Shown here: one piece after another, positions 1 through 6,897 of the stretch | Layout: each line of letters begins with the position of its first letter | Position numbering within the stretch: the first letter of the stretch is position 1 | Assembly: GCA_039028495.1 (NCBI GenBank) | Contig: JBCCHY010000011.1 | Coordinates: 1 to 24,056, forward strand | Direction: 5' to 3' | Length of the DNA stretch: 24,056 nucleotides | Source of the DNA: JBCCHY01 sp039028495 | GTDB lineage: Bacteria; Patescibacteriota; Saccharimonadia; Saccharimonadales; VXPC01 | Made by a program: the position numbers and the translations under genes | The notes under the pieces: model-generated | What the model was told of the DNA's origin: nothing | Databases searched by the model: none | Seen by the model: the letters and a program-made list of their open reading frames with translations, nothing else

Positions 1-121
1 CGTCTTCTTTCTCAACGCATCCCTTTGCAAACAAAGAACAAGCATCGGCAAAGGCACGACCACCAGCGAAGACACCATTCACACTGATGATAATGTCTCC
101 AGGTTGCAGTTTATTACTCAT
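1..121 (-). CDS. partial hypothetical protein with PDZ-like start, runs off the window
   Basis: Reading the minus strand from an ATG at 121 gives 40 uninterrupted codons to the window edge. The beginning, MSNKLQPGDIIISVNG, resembles the ligand-groove strand and loop of PDZ domains (LxPGDxIlxVNG). An in-frame stop lies 9 nt upstream of the ATG, so this is the earliest possible start. No convincing Shine-Dalgarno sequence is visible. It diverges from the gene at 164. The protein cannot be identified from 40 residues; the PDZ likeness could be chance, because only one motif is present. Confidence 0.4.
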   Translation of the reverse strand, partial: MSNKLQPGDIIISVNGVFAGGRAFADACSLFAKGCVEKED

Positions 122-163
122 ATTGGGTCATTCATGCGGGACGCAATGAAGCAGGAGAGAGAC

Positions 164-682
164 ATGTATCCGCGCGTAGAAGTTCCTGGCATCGTAGCGT
201 TGTCGACGTATGGTTGGGACGGGCCTGCGGAAGACGTGTACCCTTTGCAGCTTGATGAAGAGATATTTACGGAGATAGGCATAGCTTACCGTGCGGTACT
301 CTCTGCATTTCCTTGCCTCACCGATGAAAAGGGTGAAGGTTTATACCACGGTGCATTTCTTTCCTGCCCGGAGAGCGGTCCGTGGTTGGGGCACCGCGAT
401 GATCGAAGCTTTAGGGTGCTAACTGCATTTGATGATGTAGAGATGTTATTTGGGTCATCTGACTGCGAACCAGTACTACTCGAGAGGGGCACCAGCTGGT
501 GGATAAACAGTCTAACTACTAATCCAAGGAATGCTCCATGGCATCAGCGAAAGAGTCAAGGGTGCTTATTGCGTTTTGACTACAGTCCACGAGCTAGTGG
601 CCCATGTGATGTCGATGTTCAGATACGCCCTCCTGATGAACTGGTAGACACAGATTATGAGTTTCTCGGTCCAGATACTTAG
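164..682 (+). CDS. hypothetical protein, possible 2-oxoglutarate/Fe(II) oxygenase-like (HxD...H...R)
   Basis: A 172-residue protein. The frame is open back to a TTG at 104 and holds ATGs at 134 and 146, but I choose the ATG at 164 because AGGAGA (153-158) sits 5 nt before it. No signal peptide or membrane segment is seen. In this numbering the order H77-x-D79, H127 and R137 matches the iron-binding HxD...H triad and the 2-oxoglutarate-binding Arg of the double-stranded beta-helix oxygenases. The stretch GTSWWIN...H...LRFDY is reminiscent of aspartyl/asparaginyl beta-hydroxylase-like proteins. This is motif reading only, and the enzymatic assignment is tentative. It stands alone, 34 nt before glyS, which has its own promoter. 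If the oxygenase reading is wrong, it is simply an unknown protein. Confidence 0.6.
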   Translation: MYPRVEVPGIVALSTYGWDGPAEDVYPLQLDEEIFTEIGIAYRAVLSAFPCLTDEKGEGLYHGAFLSCPESGPWLGHRDDRSFRVLTAFDDVEMLFGSSDCEPVLLERGTSWWINSLTTNPRNAPWHQRKSQGCLLRFDYSPRASGPCDVDVQIRPPDELVDTDYEFLGPDT

Positions 683-702
683 CATTGATCGAGTCATTCA
701 GA

Positions 703-708
703 TATAAT
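703..708 (+). promoter_or_regulatory. -10 element of glyS, apparently leaderless
   Basis: A perfect TATAAT ends 8 nt before the glyS ATG, and no Shine-Dalgarno sequence lies between. No good -35 is found at 16-18 nt. Transcription would start at or within a base or two of the start codon. Confidence 0.6.
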
Positions 709-716
709 TATCATCA

Positions 717-2060
717 ATGAGTAATGTAAGTTTAGACGAGCTAACAAGTCTGTGTAAGCGCCGTGGGTTTATATACCAAGGCAGTGAGATATATGGTGGG
801 CTGGCTGGCACATGGGACTATGGGCCACTTGGTGTACAGCTGAAGCGCAATATTGAGCAGGCCTGGTGGAAGATGTTCGTTGAACAGCGTGATGATATGT
901 ATGGGCTTGATAGTGCGATCCTTATGAATCCCAAGGTTTGGCAGGCGAGCGGGCATACGGGTGCTGGTTTCGCCGACCCACTAGTAGAAGATCTAGAGAC
1001 AAAGAAGCGCCATAGAGCGGACCACCTGCTAGAAGATAATGGTGTAGAAAATGCAGAAGAGCTGACCCATGAGCAGATGAACAAAATCATCAAAGAGCGT
1101 GGGATTAAGAGCCCTGACGGTAATGATCTGTCCGAAGTACGTGTTTTTAACCTGATGTTTGATACGCATGTGGGCCCGGTGCGCGATGACAACAGTATGT
1201 CGTACTTGCGGCCTGAAATAGCGCAGGGTATGTTTGTTAATTTCAAAAATGTTGTCGATAGTTTGCAGCCTGATTTACCATTTGGACTAGCTCAGAGCGG
1301 TAAAGCGTTTCGTAACGAAATAAGCCCCAGAGAGTTCCTGTTCCGAGTACGCGAATTCAACCTGATGGAGTTTGAGTACTTTATTGAGGAATCAACCTGG
1401 GAGGAGCGATTCGAACACTTTAGGGCGGAGTTCTATAGGTGGTGCGAAGTTCTTGGTTTAGACGTCAAAAAAATGCATGAGCTAGAAGTACCAGAAGCGG
1501 ACCGTGCACATTACAGCAAGCGTACAGTTGATTTTGAATATGAATTTAGTTTTGGGACCAAAGAGGTCGGTGCGATCGCTTATCGTACCAACTTTGATCT
1601 TAGTAATCACATGGATCAAAGTGGTGAAAAAATGCTCTATAGACCTAAAGACGGGTCAGACCCATTTGTGCCCCACGTGATTGAGCCAACGTTTGGCCTA
1701 GACCGCATGTTGCTTGCAACGCTATCAGAAGCCTATACAGAAGATACAGATAATGATCGTGTCTATCTTGCTCTACCAGAAGATATCGCCCCAGTAAAAT
1801 ACTGCGTCAGCCCACTACTAAAGAACAAACCAGAACTTGTTGCAAGGGCCCGTGAGGTGTATGAGATGCTGCAAGGCAAATATGGTCGTGTTGTTTGGGA
1901 CGATAATGGTAATATCGGCAAACGCTACCGCAGGCAAGACGAGATTGGTACACCATGGTGCGTAGTTATAGATTTTGATACACTCGAAAAAGACGGCAAG
2001 GTTAGTTTAAGGAACAGAGATACACTGGAGCAAACAAGACTAGTGCCTGAAGAGATATAG
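717..2060 (+). CDS. glyS: glycyl-tRNA synthetase (single-chain, dimeric class II type)
   Basis: Charges tRNA-Gly with glycine in the cytoplasm. The 447 residues fit the alpha2-type bacterial/eukaryotic-like GlyRS (about 450-500) rather than the alpha2beta2 form. Visible landmarks are the N-terminal GGLAGTWDYGPLG, class II motif 2 around R199-N200-E201 (FRNEISPREFLFRVREF), and motif 3 at E323-R330 (EPTFGLDR). An anticodon-binding domain occupies about residues 350-447, including DNGNIGKRYRRQDEIGTPWC. The ATG at 717 is preceded by TATAAT and no Shine-Dalgarno sequence, so it is probably translated from a leaderless mRNA. It is monocistronic; the next gene has its own promoter 105 nt downstream. 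Identification is secure. Confidence 0.97.
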   Translation: MSNVSLDELTSLCKRRGFIYQGSEIYGGLAGTWDYGPLGVQLKRNIEQAWWKMFVEQRDDMYGLDSAILMNPKVWQASGHTGAGFADPLVEDLETKKRHRADHLLEDNGVENAEELTHEQMNKIIKERGIKSPDGNDLSEVRVFNLMFDTHVGPVRDDNSMSYLRPEIAQGMFVNFKNVVDSLQPDLPFGLAQSGKAFRNEISPREFLFRVREFNLMEFEYFIEESTWEERFEHFRAEFYRWCEVLGLDVKKMHELEVPEADRAHYSKRTVDFEYEFSFGTKEVGAIAYRTNFDLSNHMDQSGEKMLYRPKDGSDPFVPHVIEPTFGLDRMLLATLSEAYTEDTDNDRVYLALPEDIAPVKYCVSPLLKNKPELVARAREVYEMLQGKYGRVVWDDNGNIGKRYRRQDEIGTPWCVVIDFDTLEKDGKVSLRNRDTLEQTRLVPEEI

Positions 2061-2131
2061 CTTAAACCCAGCCTGCGAAATTAACATCTGACAGTCTAGA
2101 TGAAATAGCTTCGTATTCGGGGTGCTTACTC

Positions 2132-2159
2132 TTGTAAGTATTCGGTATTATGTTATAAT
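2132..2159 (+). promoter_or_regulatory. promoter of the gene at 2166 (extended -10)
   Basis: TTGTAA (2132-2137), a 16-nt spacer and TATAAT (2154-2159) preceded by TGT, making an extended -10. The ATG follows after 6 nt, so the mRNA is probably leaderless. A short inverted repeat CTTAC/GTAAG overlaps the -35 and may be fortuitous. Confidence 0.65.
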
Positions 2160-2165
2160 AGGTAA

Positions 2166-2879
2166 ATGATATCTATATGCGGAGTCGAGAAGGTCTGTTT
2201 CATGCACGGCAAAAAGCCTGCTCTAGACGATAGGCGCTATGGTTCTGGAGATGGGTTAGTGAGCCCTTATCATGATTACGATTTTATTGGTCCTTTACGA
2301 ACTCGTCTGTCTGAGACTCTTGGTCTCGCTGATGATCAGTTTTACTATCCGCTACTAGGGAATCCTGTAGAGCCGAGCCACGATCTGCTCAACACAGACT
2401 TTAATATGTTTGTGAAGCGCCAGGATCTACGCCCTGACAGAACGTTATTCGTGAGCTATTCACTATCTGCTAGCTATATGATTTCAAAGTGCATACGACT
2501 ACTGGCAGTTGAGCCTGGCGGTTTAAGCGCTTTTAGTAAATATCCTGCGCATATAGCTATTTTGCCCTGGGTGACAAGAAGAGATAAGTACGCTGGACTG
2601 ATGGCAGACCTAGGCATATTAGATCTACCGGAGTTTGTAGGACAGACAGCTGCTGGTAAGCGAGTGAATGGTCTTATGCCGTCACGCGACTTTACGGAAA
2701 GAATGGACCATTTTAGGAATAATACTCTGGTTGTATGTGCTGAAGGTAGTGGAGATGATGTAGACCAGCAGGAGTTCTTCGGCCCCGCGGGCCTGGGGCT
2801 TAAAACTTTAGTTTTACCAACAGATGTGGAGCCAAAATCTAGCCAGCTAGGCGACTTAGTAGTCAGCGCTATCAGCTGA
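2166..2879 (+). CDS. hypothetical protein, degenerate alpha/beta-hydrolase-like
   Basis: A 237-residue protein with the layout of a small RBBP9/YdeN-like alpha/beta hydrolase. It has a first strand ending in HG (KVCFMHG, H14-G15), a nucleophile-elbow-like S97-Y-S99-L-S101 after a hydrophobic strand (TLFVSYSLSAS), and a late strand with acidic residues (NTLVVCAEGSGDD, D197/D198). The usual GxSxG is SxSxS, and no histidine follows the acidic segment, so a catalytic triad is not evident. The ATG at 2166 is preferred over 2202 because the first beta strand would otherwise be lost and because a promoter abuts it. There is no signal peptide. It could be a non-catalytic relative or an unrelated Rossmann-like fold. 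It ends at a strong terminator. Confidence 0.75.
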   Translation: MISICGVEKVCFMHGKKPALDDRRYGSGDGLVSPYHDYDFIGPLRTRLSETLGLADDQFYYPLLGNPVEPSHDLLNTDFNMFVKRQDLRPDRTLFVSYSLSASYMISKCIRLLAVEPGGLSAFSKYPAHIAILPWVTRRDKYAGLMADLGILDLPEFVGQTAAGKRVNGLMPSRDFTERMDHFRNNTLVVCAEGSGDDVDQQEFFGPAGLGLKTLVLPTDVEPKSSQLGDLVVSAIS

Positions 2880-2888
2880 GCCTAGTAT

Positions 2889-2928
2889 GTTACGCTAGTC
2901 GCTGCTGCTTCTAGCGTAACTTGTTTTT
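2889..2928 (+). terminator. rho-independent terminator
   Basis: Perfect 10-bp stem GTTACGCTAG (2889-2898) / CTAGCGTAAC (2911-2920) with a 12-nt loop, followed by TTGTTTTT. It terminates the plus-strand gene ending at 2879. The minus-strand side lacks a T tract, so it looks unidirectional. It overlaps the last codons and stop of the convergent gene. Confidence 0.85.
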
Positions 2929-4067
2929 GAGCGTGATGAAGCGACTAGCCGTCGTAGGTTCTCGGTTTCGCCTCTATGTGCTTGCCCGAGGACAAGATTT
3001 GTGCATCTCATTCCGTGTTGGGCAAGAGCGATCCAGTCTTGGTCATCTTCTGAGCTGGCGGCGTCGTGTATATCTACAAACTCTTTTATTAGGCTAAGGC
3101 CGGCAGTGTTCAAAGCGACAAGATTATGCTTGAAGTCGTCATCTTTGACTAATTCGAGAACACCGGCTTCGACCAGCTTCACATATGCTAACAATAGGCC
3201 GGCCCTACGTTGACCGGTAGTCAGGAATTGGCCAAGTCTCCTCGAGTTAATGACATTTATCGGATTCACCTGCTTTGCAAGTGGCATCCACTTGTCGTCC
3301 ATGTGGTATCTGTATAGCGCCCTCACCAAACTATCTGTACCGTTTTCTGAATACAGACCCTTTCTAACGTGGGGCCGTATAGCTAAGTGTTTATCTGTGA
3401 ACCTGTATTGTGGGTAGCGATCAGCATCCCTGATATTACCGCTAGGAACCCTGATCAAAAGCCCTTGTTCGCCTAAACGTCCTAGAACGTTTGCTTGAGC
3501 TGTGGCGAGTCTAAGCTCTTCACCTCTCAAGTGTTCTGAAGGGCTGATAGCCGAACCATATTCAACAGATATTAGGTTTCTCAGTAGTTCGATGTTCTCA
3601 TATGTTGTCCACTCGTTTCTGGCAGCGTTGCCTACAGCCCCGACAAGGTCATTTAAACCGACGAGTGGCATACTACTAAAGAGCCCAGCTAATGCACCTG
3701 CCAGTGGGGCTGCAGATATACGTGTTTGGTTCGGGGTAACTTGGTAAGAATTTGAGCTAGCGCTTGGGTTCTCAATAGTAAGGAGTGATGAAAATAAGCC
3801 ATTCGTGCTAAGTGACTGGTAAAAATTATAAGTGCCGGTGTTTAACGAGTGTTCTTCTGGTAGCACTTGCCCGACACACGAAGCCATATCGGCAAATTTA
3901 GCTGTTCCTTGTGGGCTCTGTCCGCTCAAGTATAGAGCGCAGCAGTAAAATGCTAGTGTATACGAGTGTGAGAGATCTTCTAGATCGCGTCTTGTCTGCT
4001 CAGACTGCTCATGGCTAATCGTGGCAGTACCGGGTCTTTTAAAAACAGGTGTAATTCTATCATTCAT
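2895..4067 (-). CDS. hypothetical protein, winged-helix-like, paralogue of the next gene
   Basis: A 390-residue soluble protein of unknown function. The segments 30-100, 155-226 and 280-332 each read as helix-rich blocks. The last two look like winged-helix units: a recognition-helix-like VLGRLGEQGLLIRV followed by a YRFTDK wing, and LAYVKLVEAGVLELV followed by VALNTAGLSLIKEF. It aligns along its length with the protein encoded at 4176-5297 (YENIELLRNL versus FDNLEMLRQL, VALNTAGLSLIKEF versus VALTGRGQGFIEEL), so the two arose by tandem duplication. The ATG at 4067 is 6 nt downstream of TAGATT with no Shine-Dalgarno sequence. Its last codons and stop lie inside the terminator hairpin of the opposing gene. 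A DNA-binding role is inferred only from the winged-helix likeness. Confidence 0.8.
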   Translation of the reverse strand: MNDRITPVFKRPGTATISHEQSEQTRRDLEDLSHSYTLAFYCCALYLSGQSPQGTAKFADMASCVGQVLPEEHSLNTGTYNFYQSLSTNGLFSSLLTIENPSASSNSYQVTPNQTRISAAPLAGALAGLFSSMPLVGLNDLVGAVGNAARNEWTTYENIELLRNLISVEYGSAISPSEHLRGEELRLATAQANVLGRLGEQGLLIRVPSGNIRDADRYPQYRFTDKHLAIRPHVRKGLYSENGTDSLVRALYRYHMDDKWMPLAKQVNPINVINSRRLGQFLTTGQRRAGLLLAYVKLVEAGVLELVKDDDFKHNLVALNTAGLSLIKEFVDIHDAASSEDDQDWIALAQHGMRCTNLVLGQAHRGETENLRRLVASSRSKTSYARSSSD

Positions 4068-4073
4068 ACCAAT

Positions 4074-4079
4074 AATCTA
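4074..4079 (-). promoter_or_regulatory. putative -10 of the gene at 4067-2895
   Basis: TAGATT on the minus strand, 6 nt upstream of the ATG, within an AT-rich 108-nt gap. No clear -35. It matches the short-spacing pattern of other first genes in the window. Confidence 0.4.
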
Positions 4080-4175
4080 TATGATTTTTTACTTATTGAA
4101 AAACATAAGCATCTAAAAGCACGCAAAAAGTAATGGGGCCGACTTAAGGTAGAGGTGCATAGCAGAAGGGGATGC

Positions 4176-5297
4176 TTATCTTTTCTTTGATGGGCGGGGG
4201 CGTGGCTTTTGCCACTCACTGTTTTTTACCAGTCTAGTTATCCAGTCGGCGCTGTGTTCACCGCTAAAGATGGTATCAAGATTGGCCATAGCCTGATCAA
4301 GATGAGGATTATGGGCATCAGCAGGTGATGCATTGTAGGTAATCTGTAGTAGCTCTTCAATAAAACCTTGACCACGTCCCGTTAGTGCTACTCTATGCGG
4401 GATTAGTGATCCTGACCTACAACATCTTAGAAGAGCTAGTGACTGGAGTCTGGAGAGTGACATCATAATTGATGCGCGCCTATCTACTGAGTCTGCATGT
4501 ATCTCTGCACCCGCACGACCGTTTACTAGGTCGTGTGGATTGAATGCGCCGTCGCCCCCAACTGATCTAGCCATAGCGAGTATAGCTAGATCATCGTTAG
4601 TAACTTCCCTCGGGGGTTTGTCTGTGTCGGACGCTGTGTAAAGTGGATAGCTCAGTTTTCTAGCACTACCCGGTACAGGTACTATGTAGCGGATATCTAC
4701 AAGGCGCTTTAGTAGAGTTCTTTGAGCGCTACTAGCCTTAAGGCCCTCTTCTAGGTAAGACGTCGGTTGTGTTGAGATACCTACTCCTGCGAGGTGTAGC
4801 TGGCGTAGCATTTCTAGATTATCAAAAATCGTTAGTCGGCGATCCGTGGGCTCTTTCTGTCTCACAACTGGAATTACTTCCTGGAACTTAGGAGAGCCCG
4901 TTCTCGTAAAAGCTGCTGCCAAAAGTCCTGCCGATACTGCAAATGTCTCATCTATGACTATTGGTGCTCCGGCCATGGTGTGCTCATTCTTGTCTGGGAC
5001 GACCAAGGTCTCGTTGTCGCGGTAGCGATTGAGTCGTCTGTAAAGGGGATCGGACTCCAGCCCCTTTACCCCAGCAGGTGACAGAGCTTGACTAACCGCA
5101 CCTATGGTAGGTTTCTGGCTGCTATCAACAAGCCAGACTGCGCAGGCGTAGGTTGCTAGGACGTAGCTGGCATTTACTACCGACAGTGAGTCTAGTGTAT
5201 GCTCCATCGACTGGTAGTCGACTTCACCTGTCGGGACACTTAAGCCCTCTGGCTTCAAAAGCTTTCTGCCACCTATACGGCGTGTTCTATTTGGCAT
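4176..5297 (-). CDS. hypothetical protein, winged-helix-like, paralogue of the gene at 2895-4067
   Basis: About 373 residues, unknown function, no signal peptide, very basic tail (KPRPRPSKKR). It shares three blocks with its neighbour: LDSLSVVNASYVLATYACA, FDNLEMLRQLHLAGVG with a following recognition-helix-like TLLKRLVDIRYIVPV, and the C-terminal VALTGRGQGFIEELL. The order and spacing of blocks are kept, so the homology is likely although identity is low. Start choice is uncertain: an ATG at 5330 overlaps the stop of a small upstream ORF in an ATGA arrangement, while the ATG at 5297 lies 7 nt after TAGAAT. The 5297 start gives an N-terminus of length similar to the paralogue (MPNRTRR versus MNDRITP), so I prefer it. 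Separated from the paralogue by 108 nt with a separate putative promoter. Confidence 0.75.
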   Translation of the reverse strand: MPNRTRRIGGRKLLKPEGLSVPTGEVDYQSMEHTLDSLSVVNASYVLATYACAVWLVDSSQKPTIGAVSQALSPAGVKGLESDPLYRRLNRYRDNETLVVPDKNEHTMAGAPIVIDETFAVSAGLLAAAFTRTGSPKFQEVIPVVRQKEPTDRRLTIFDNLEMLRQLHLAGVGISTQPTSYLEEGLKASSAQRTLLKRLVDIRYIVPVPGSARKLSYPLYTASDTDKPPREVTNDDLAILAMARSVGGDGAFNPHDLVNGRAGAEIHADSVDRRASIMMSLSRLQSLALLRCCRSGSLIPHRVALTGRGQGFIEELLQITYNASPADAHNPHLDQAMANLDTIFSGEHSADWITRLVKNSEWQKPRPRPSKKR

Positions 5298-5304
5298 GGG
5301 GTCT

Positions 5305-5310
5305 ATTCTA
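5305..5310 (-). promoter_or_regulatory. putative -10 for the 5297 start
   Basis: TAGAAT on the minus strand, 7 nt before the ATG at 5297. No convincing -35. It decides between the 5297 and 5330 starts only weakly. Confidence 0.4.
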
Positions 5311-5326
5311 CACACATTTCGTACCT

Positions 5327-5422
5327 TCATTCCAGCACCAGAGGCACAGTCGCATTCAATCCGATGGTTTTTCTATTGTCGGTGATGTTACTTGCGTCGC
5401 CCCCGCCAGAGAAAACTACCAT
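5327..5422 (-). CDS. possible 31-residue small ORF
   Basis: Minus-strand ATG at 5422 to TGA at 5327. The product begins MVVFSGGGDASNITDN and ends NATVPLVLE. The frame is open for 17 codons further upstream, back to a TAG. Its TGA overlaps the alternative ATG at 5330 of the next gene as ATGA, the usual signature of translational coupling. No Shine-Dalgarno sequence precedes the ATG. It could be a genuine micro-gene, the remnant of a longer protein, or chance. Composition looks protein-like but cannot be tested further here. Confidence 0.3.
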   Translation of the reverse strand: MVVFSGGGDASNITDNRKTIGLNATVPLVLE

Positions 5423-5473
5423 ATCGAATGCGTCTGAACATCCTGACCATCGGAAGCAAAGTACGAAATGCGT

Positions 5474-5501
5474 GTTCTATTGCAAGATCTAGGTATGTCA
5501 A
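5474..5501 (-). promoter_or_regulatory. putative promoter upstream of the small ORF
   Basis: Consensus TTGACA (5501-5496), 16-nt spacer and TAGAAC (5479-5474) on the minus strand, in the 194-nt gap after the TrmB-like gene. The -10 is weak. It could drive the small ORF and the paralogue pair. Confidence 0.35.
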
Positions 5502-5524
5502 AAATAGATATTGATACTCGGCTG

Positions 5525-6304
5525 CTAGATCTCGGTGGCCATGGCCCAAACAAGATCGAATAATTGCTTTTGTTGACTTGCTAGGGCTGGGTTATGTATT
5601 TCCAGGCACACTAGATCGTCATGCTCGTAGTTTAGTACGCCGACCACATCGTCATAGATGTATGTCTCAAACTCTATCTCGAACACTTTTGGGTCTATGT
5701 AGGCGATCTTGGTTTTATCGCGTAGCTTATCTGTCTCGTCAGCTATCTCTCTGCGCTTGGGGTTATTTGTTAGGTCGTAGGTAGTCAGACCAGCGTCATG
5801 TGTACGCTGCTGCATTTTGCGGGCAAAGTGCTTGGTTATATTTCTGTGACCCTCCAGGGGTGCCATTTCGAATACTCGGTACTCTCCTTTGGCCTTTGTC
5901 AGGTTGTAGTTGGCTTGTTTTAGGCCTTCGACACCTTTGTACTGGAAAATTTTGGTTCCACCAACTTCGGGTGAGGCGATACTCTGCAGGGTTTGCTGAA
6001 TAGACGGCAGTGTAGTTAATAGCGATTCGGCTTTTCGTAGTTTTTCCTGGGCTAGAAACTCAACCGACTCTAGAGGTAGGGCAGAGTAAGAGCTGCCGTA
6101 ATGACGTTCATTCGCTGTGACGAGCTGTTTTTCTGTTAGTGACTCAAGCACCGGGTAGAGCTTCGTTCTCCCTGAGTCGATACCCTTACTAATAGCCAGT
6201 ACAGCGCTCTCGCCATGTTCGACCAGGTACAGATACACCGCAATCTCGTCAATAGATAGACCCAGATCCTTTAGATAGTCGCGTAGTTTATTGGTGTGTC
6301 TCAT
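5525..6304 (-). CDS. TrmB-family transcriptional regulator
   Basis: 259 residues with the TrmB plan. Residues 1-77 form an N-terminal winged helix (YLKDLGLSIDEIAVYLYLVE, recognition-helix region SGRTKLYPVLESLTEKQLV). Residues about 78-115 form a short coiled-coil linker, and 120-259 a C-terminal effector domain (YRVFEMAPLEGH, KVFEIEFETYIYDDVVGVLNY, QQKQLFDLVWAMA). Such proteins bind palindromes, classically responding to sugars; the ligand here is unknown. It is transcribed away from a three-gene operon, with a 20-bp palindrome in between, so autoregulation plus control of that operon is the natural inference. The ATG at 6304 has no Shine-Dalgarno sequence and lies 6 nt after TAAAGT. The C-terminal domain resembles the stand-alone protein at 6897-7286. 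Confidence 0.85.
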   Translation of the reverse strand: MRHTNKLRDYLKDLGLSIDEIAVYLYLVEHGESAVLAISKGIDSGRTKLYPVLESLTEKQLVTANERHYGSSYSALPLESVEFLAQEKLRKAESLLTTLPSIQQTLQSIASPEVGGTKIFQYKGVEGLKQANYNLTKAKGEYRVFEMAPLEGHRNITKHFARKMQQRTHDAGLTTYDLTNNPKRREIADETDKLRDKTKIAYIDPKVFEIEFETYIYDDVVGVLNYEHDDLVCLEIHNPALASQQKQLFDLVWAMATEI

Positions 6305-6310
6305 AACGAT

Positions 6311-6316
6311 ACTTTA
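6311..6316 (-). promoter_or_regulatory. putative -10 of the TrmB-like gene
   Basis: TAAAGT on the minus strand, 6 nt before the ATG at 6304. The matching -35 region would fall inside the palindrome at 6323-6342, which fits repression of the regulator's own promoter. Confidence 0.45.
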
Positions 6317-6322
6317 GCATAC

Positions 6323-6342
6323 TTGTCTGTATATTCAGACAA
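6323..6342. promoter_or_regulatory. 20-bp palindrome, probable operator of the TrmB-like regulator
   Basis: Seven-base arms TTGTCTG and CAGACAA flank TATATT; the arms are perfectly complementary. It lies between the divergent regulator and the operon at 6406, immediately upstream of the operon's -35 and over the presumed -35/spacer of the regulator. The position and symmetry fit a dimeric winged-helix protein. No second copy was noticed elsewhere in the window. Confidence 0.65.
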
Positions 6343-6346
6343 CTTT

Positions 6347-6375
6347 TTTACATGAGTAGCAAGATTGGATATTCT
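6347..6375 (+). promoter_or_regulatory. promoter of the three-gene operon at 6406-7837
   Basis: TTTACA (6347-6352), a 17-nt spacer and TATTCT (6370-6375). Transcription from about 6382 would give a short leader carrying AAGGAG (6394-6399), 6 nt before the ATG at 6406. This Shine-Dalgarno sequence decides the start over the upstream in-frame ATG at 6352. Confidence 0.6.
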
Positions 6376-6405
6376 GTCAGTCACAAACAATATAAGGAGT
6401 TTTTT

Positions 6406-6897
6406 ATGGCCCAAGTAGAATTACGACTATTTGATGAAGAACTAAAAGGTAGCCCCAGGGCAGGGCTAAGAGATCTGTGTGCTGTAGTAATGCGCAGCGT
6501 TAACTGGGTTCACTACAAAAAAGGTGAGGATGAACTAGACATAACACTTGTGGTGCCAGAGCTAAGTGTCGACTTATGCCATTCAGACGCCGCATTCGAA
6601 CTAGAAATAACAGAGGGATCTAGTAATTGGCCCAAAGATCTCACAGCTACGAGCGGACGCTCAGACATGTGGTCTGTAGTTGGGCAGCTAGAGCACCGTG
6701 CGAAACTAATTAGCTATATGATTACCAGGGATAGTGAGCTAGCGAGAGCACCCCATAACATATTTGAAGTTACAGGTGTCGGCACTGGCTGGTTTCAGCG
6801 GAGATCTGGATTTGAAGACAGACCAGGTTTAACTAATGACGCGGCAGCATTTCTACTGCTAAAAGATGATCTGATCGTAACAGGAAAAGATAGATAA
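6406..6897 (+). CDS. hypothetical protein, first gene of TrmB-linked operon
   Basis: 163 residues, beginning MAQVELRLFDEELKG, cytoplasmic by appearance, not recognised. The middle alternates strands (ELDITLVVPELSVDL, AFELEIT), and the part from about 97 has helices with HRAKLISYMI, then DNA- or ligand-neutral loops rich in Gly/Phe. No catalytic motif was identified. The start is set by a strong AAGGAG 6 nt upstream; an upstream ATG at 6352 is in frame but lies at the promoter. The stop overlaps the next ATG by one base (TAATG), indicating translational coupling. Control by the divergent TrmB-like protein is inferred from the palindrome. Confidence 0.8.
   Translation: MAQVELRLFDEELKGSPRAGLRDLCAVVMRSVNWVHYKKGEDELDITLVVPELSVDLCHSDAAFELEITEGSSNWPKDLTATSGRSDMWSVVGQLEHRAKLISYMITRDSELARAPHNIFEVTGVGTGWFQRRSGFEDRPGLTNDAAAFLLLKDDLIVTGKDR

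Noticed and set aside
5153..5437. 94-codon plus-strand frame across the start of the paralogue at 5297
   Set aside because: Antisense to a better supported gene; no ribosome-binding site and a product without protein-like patterning.
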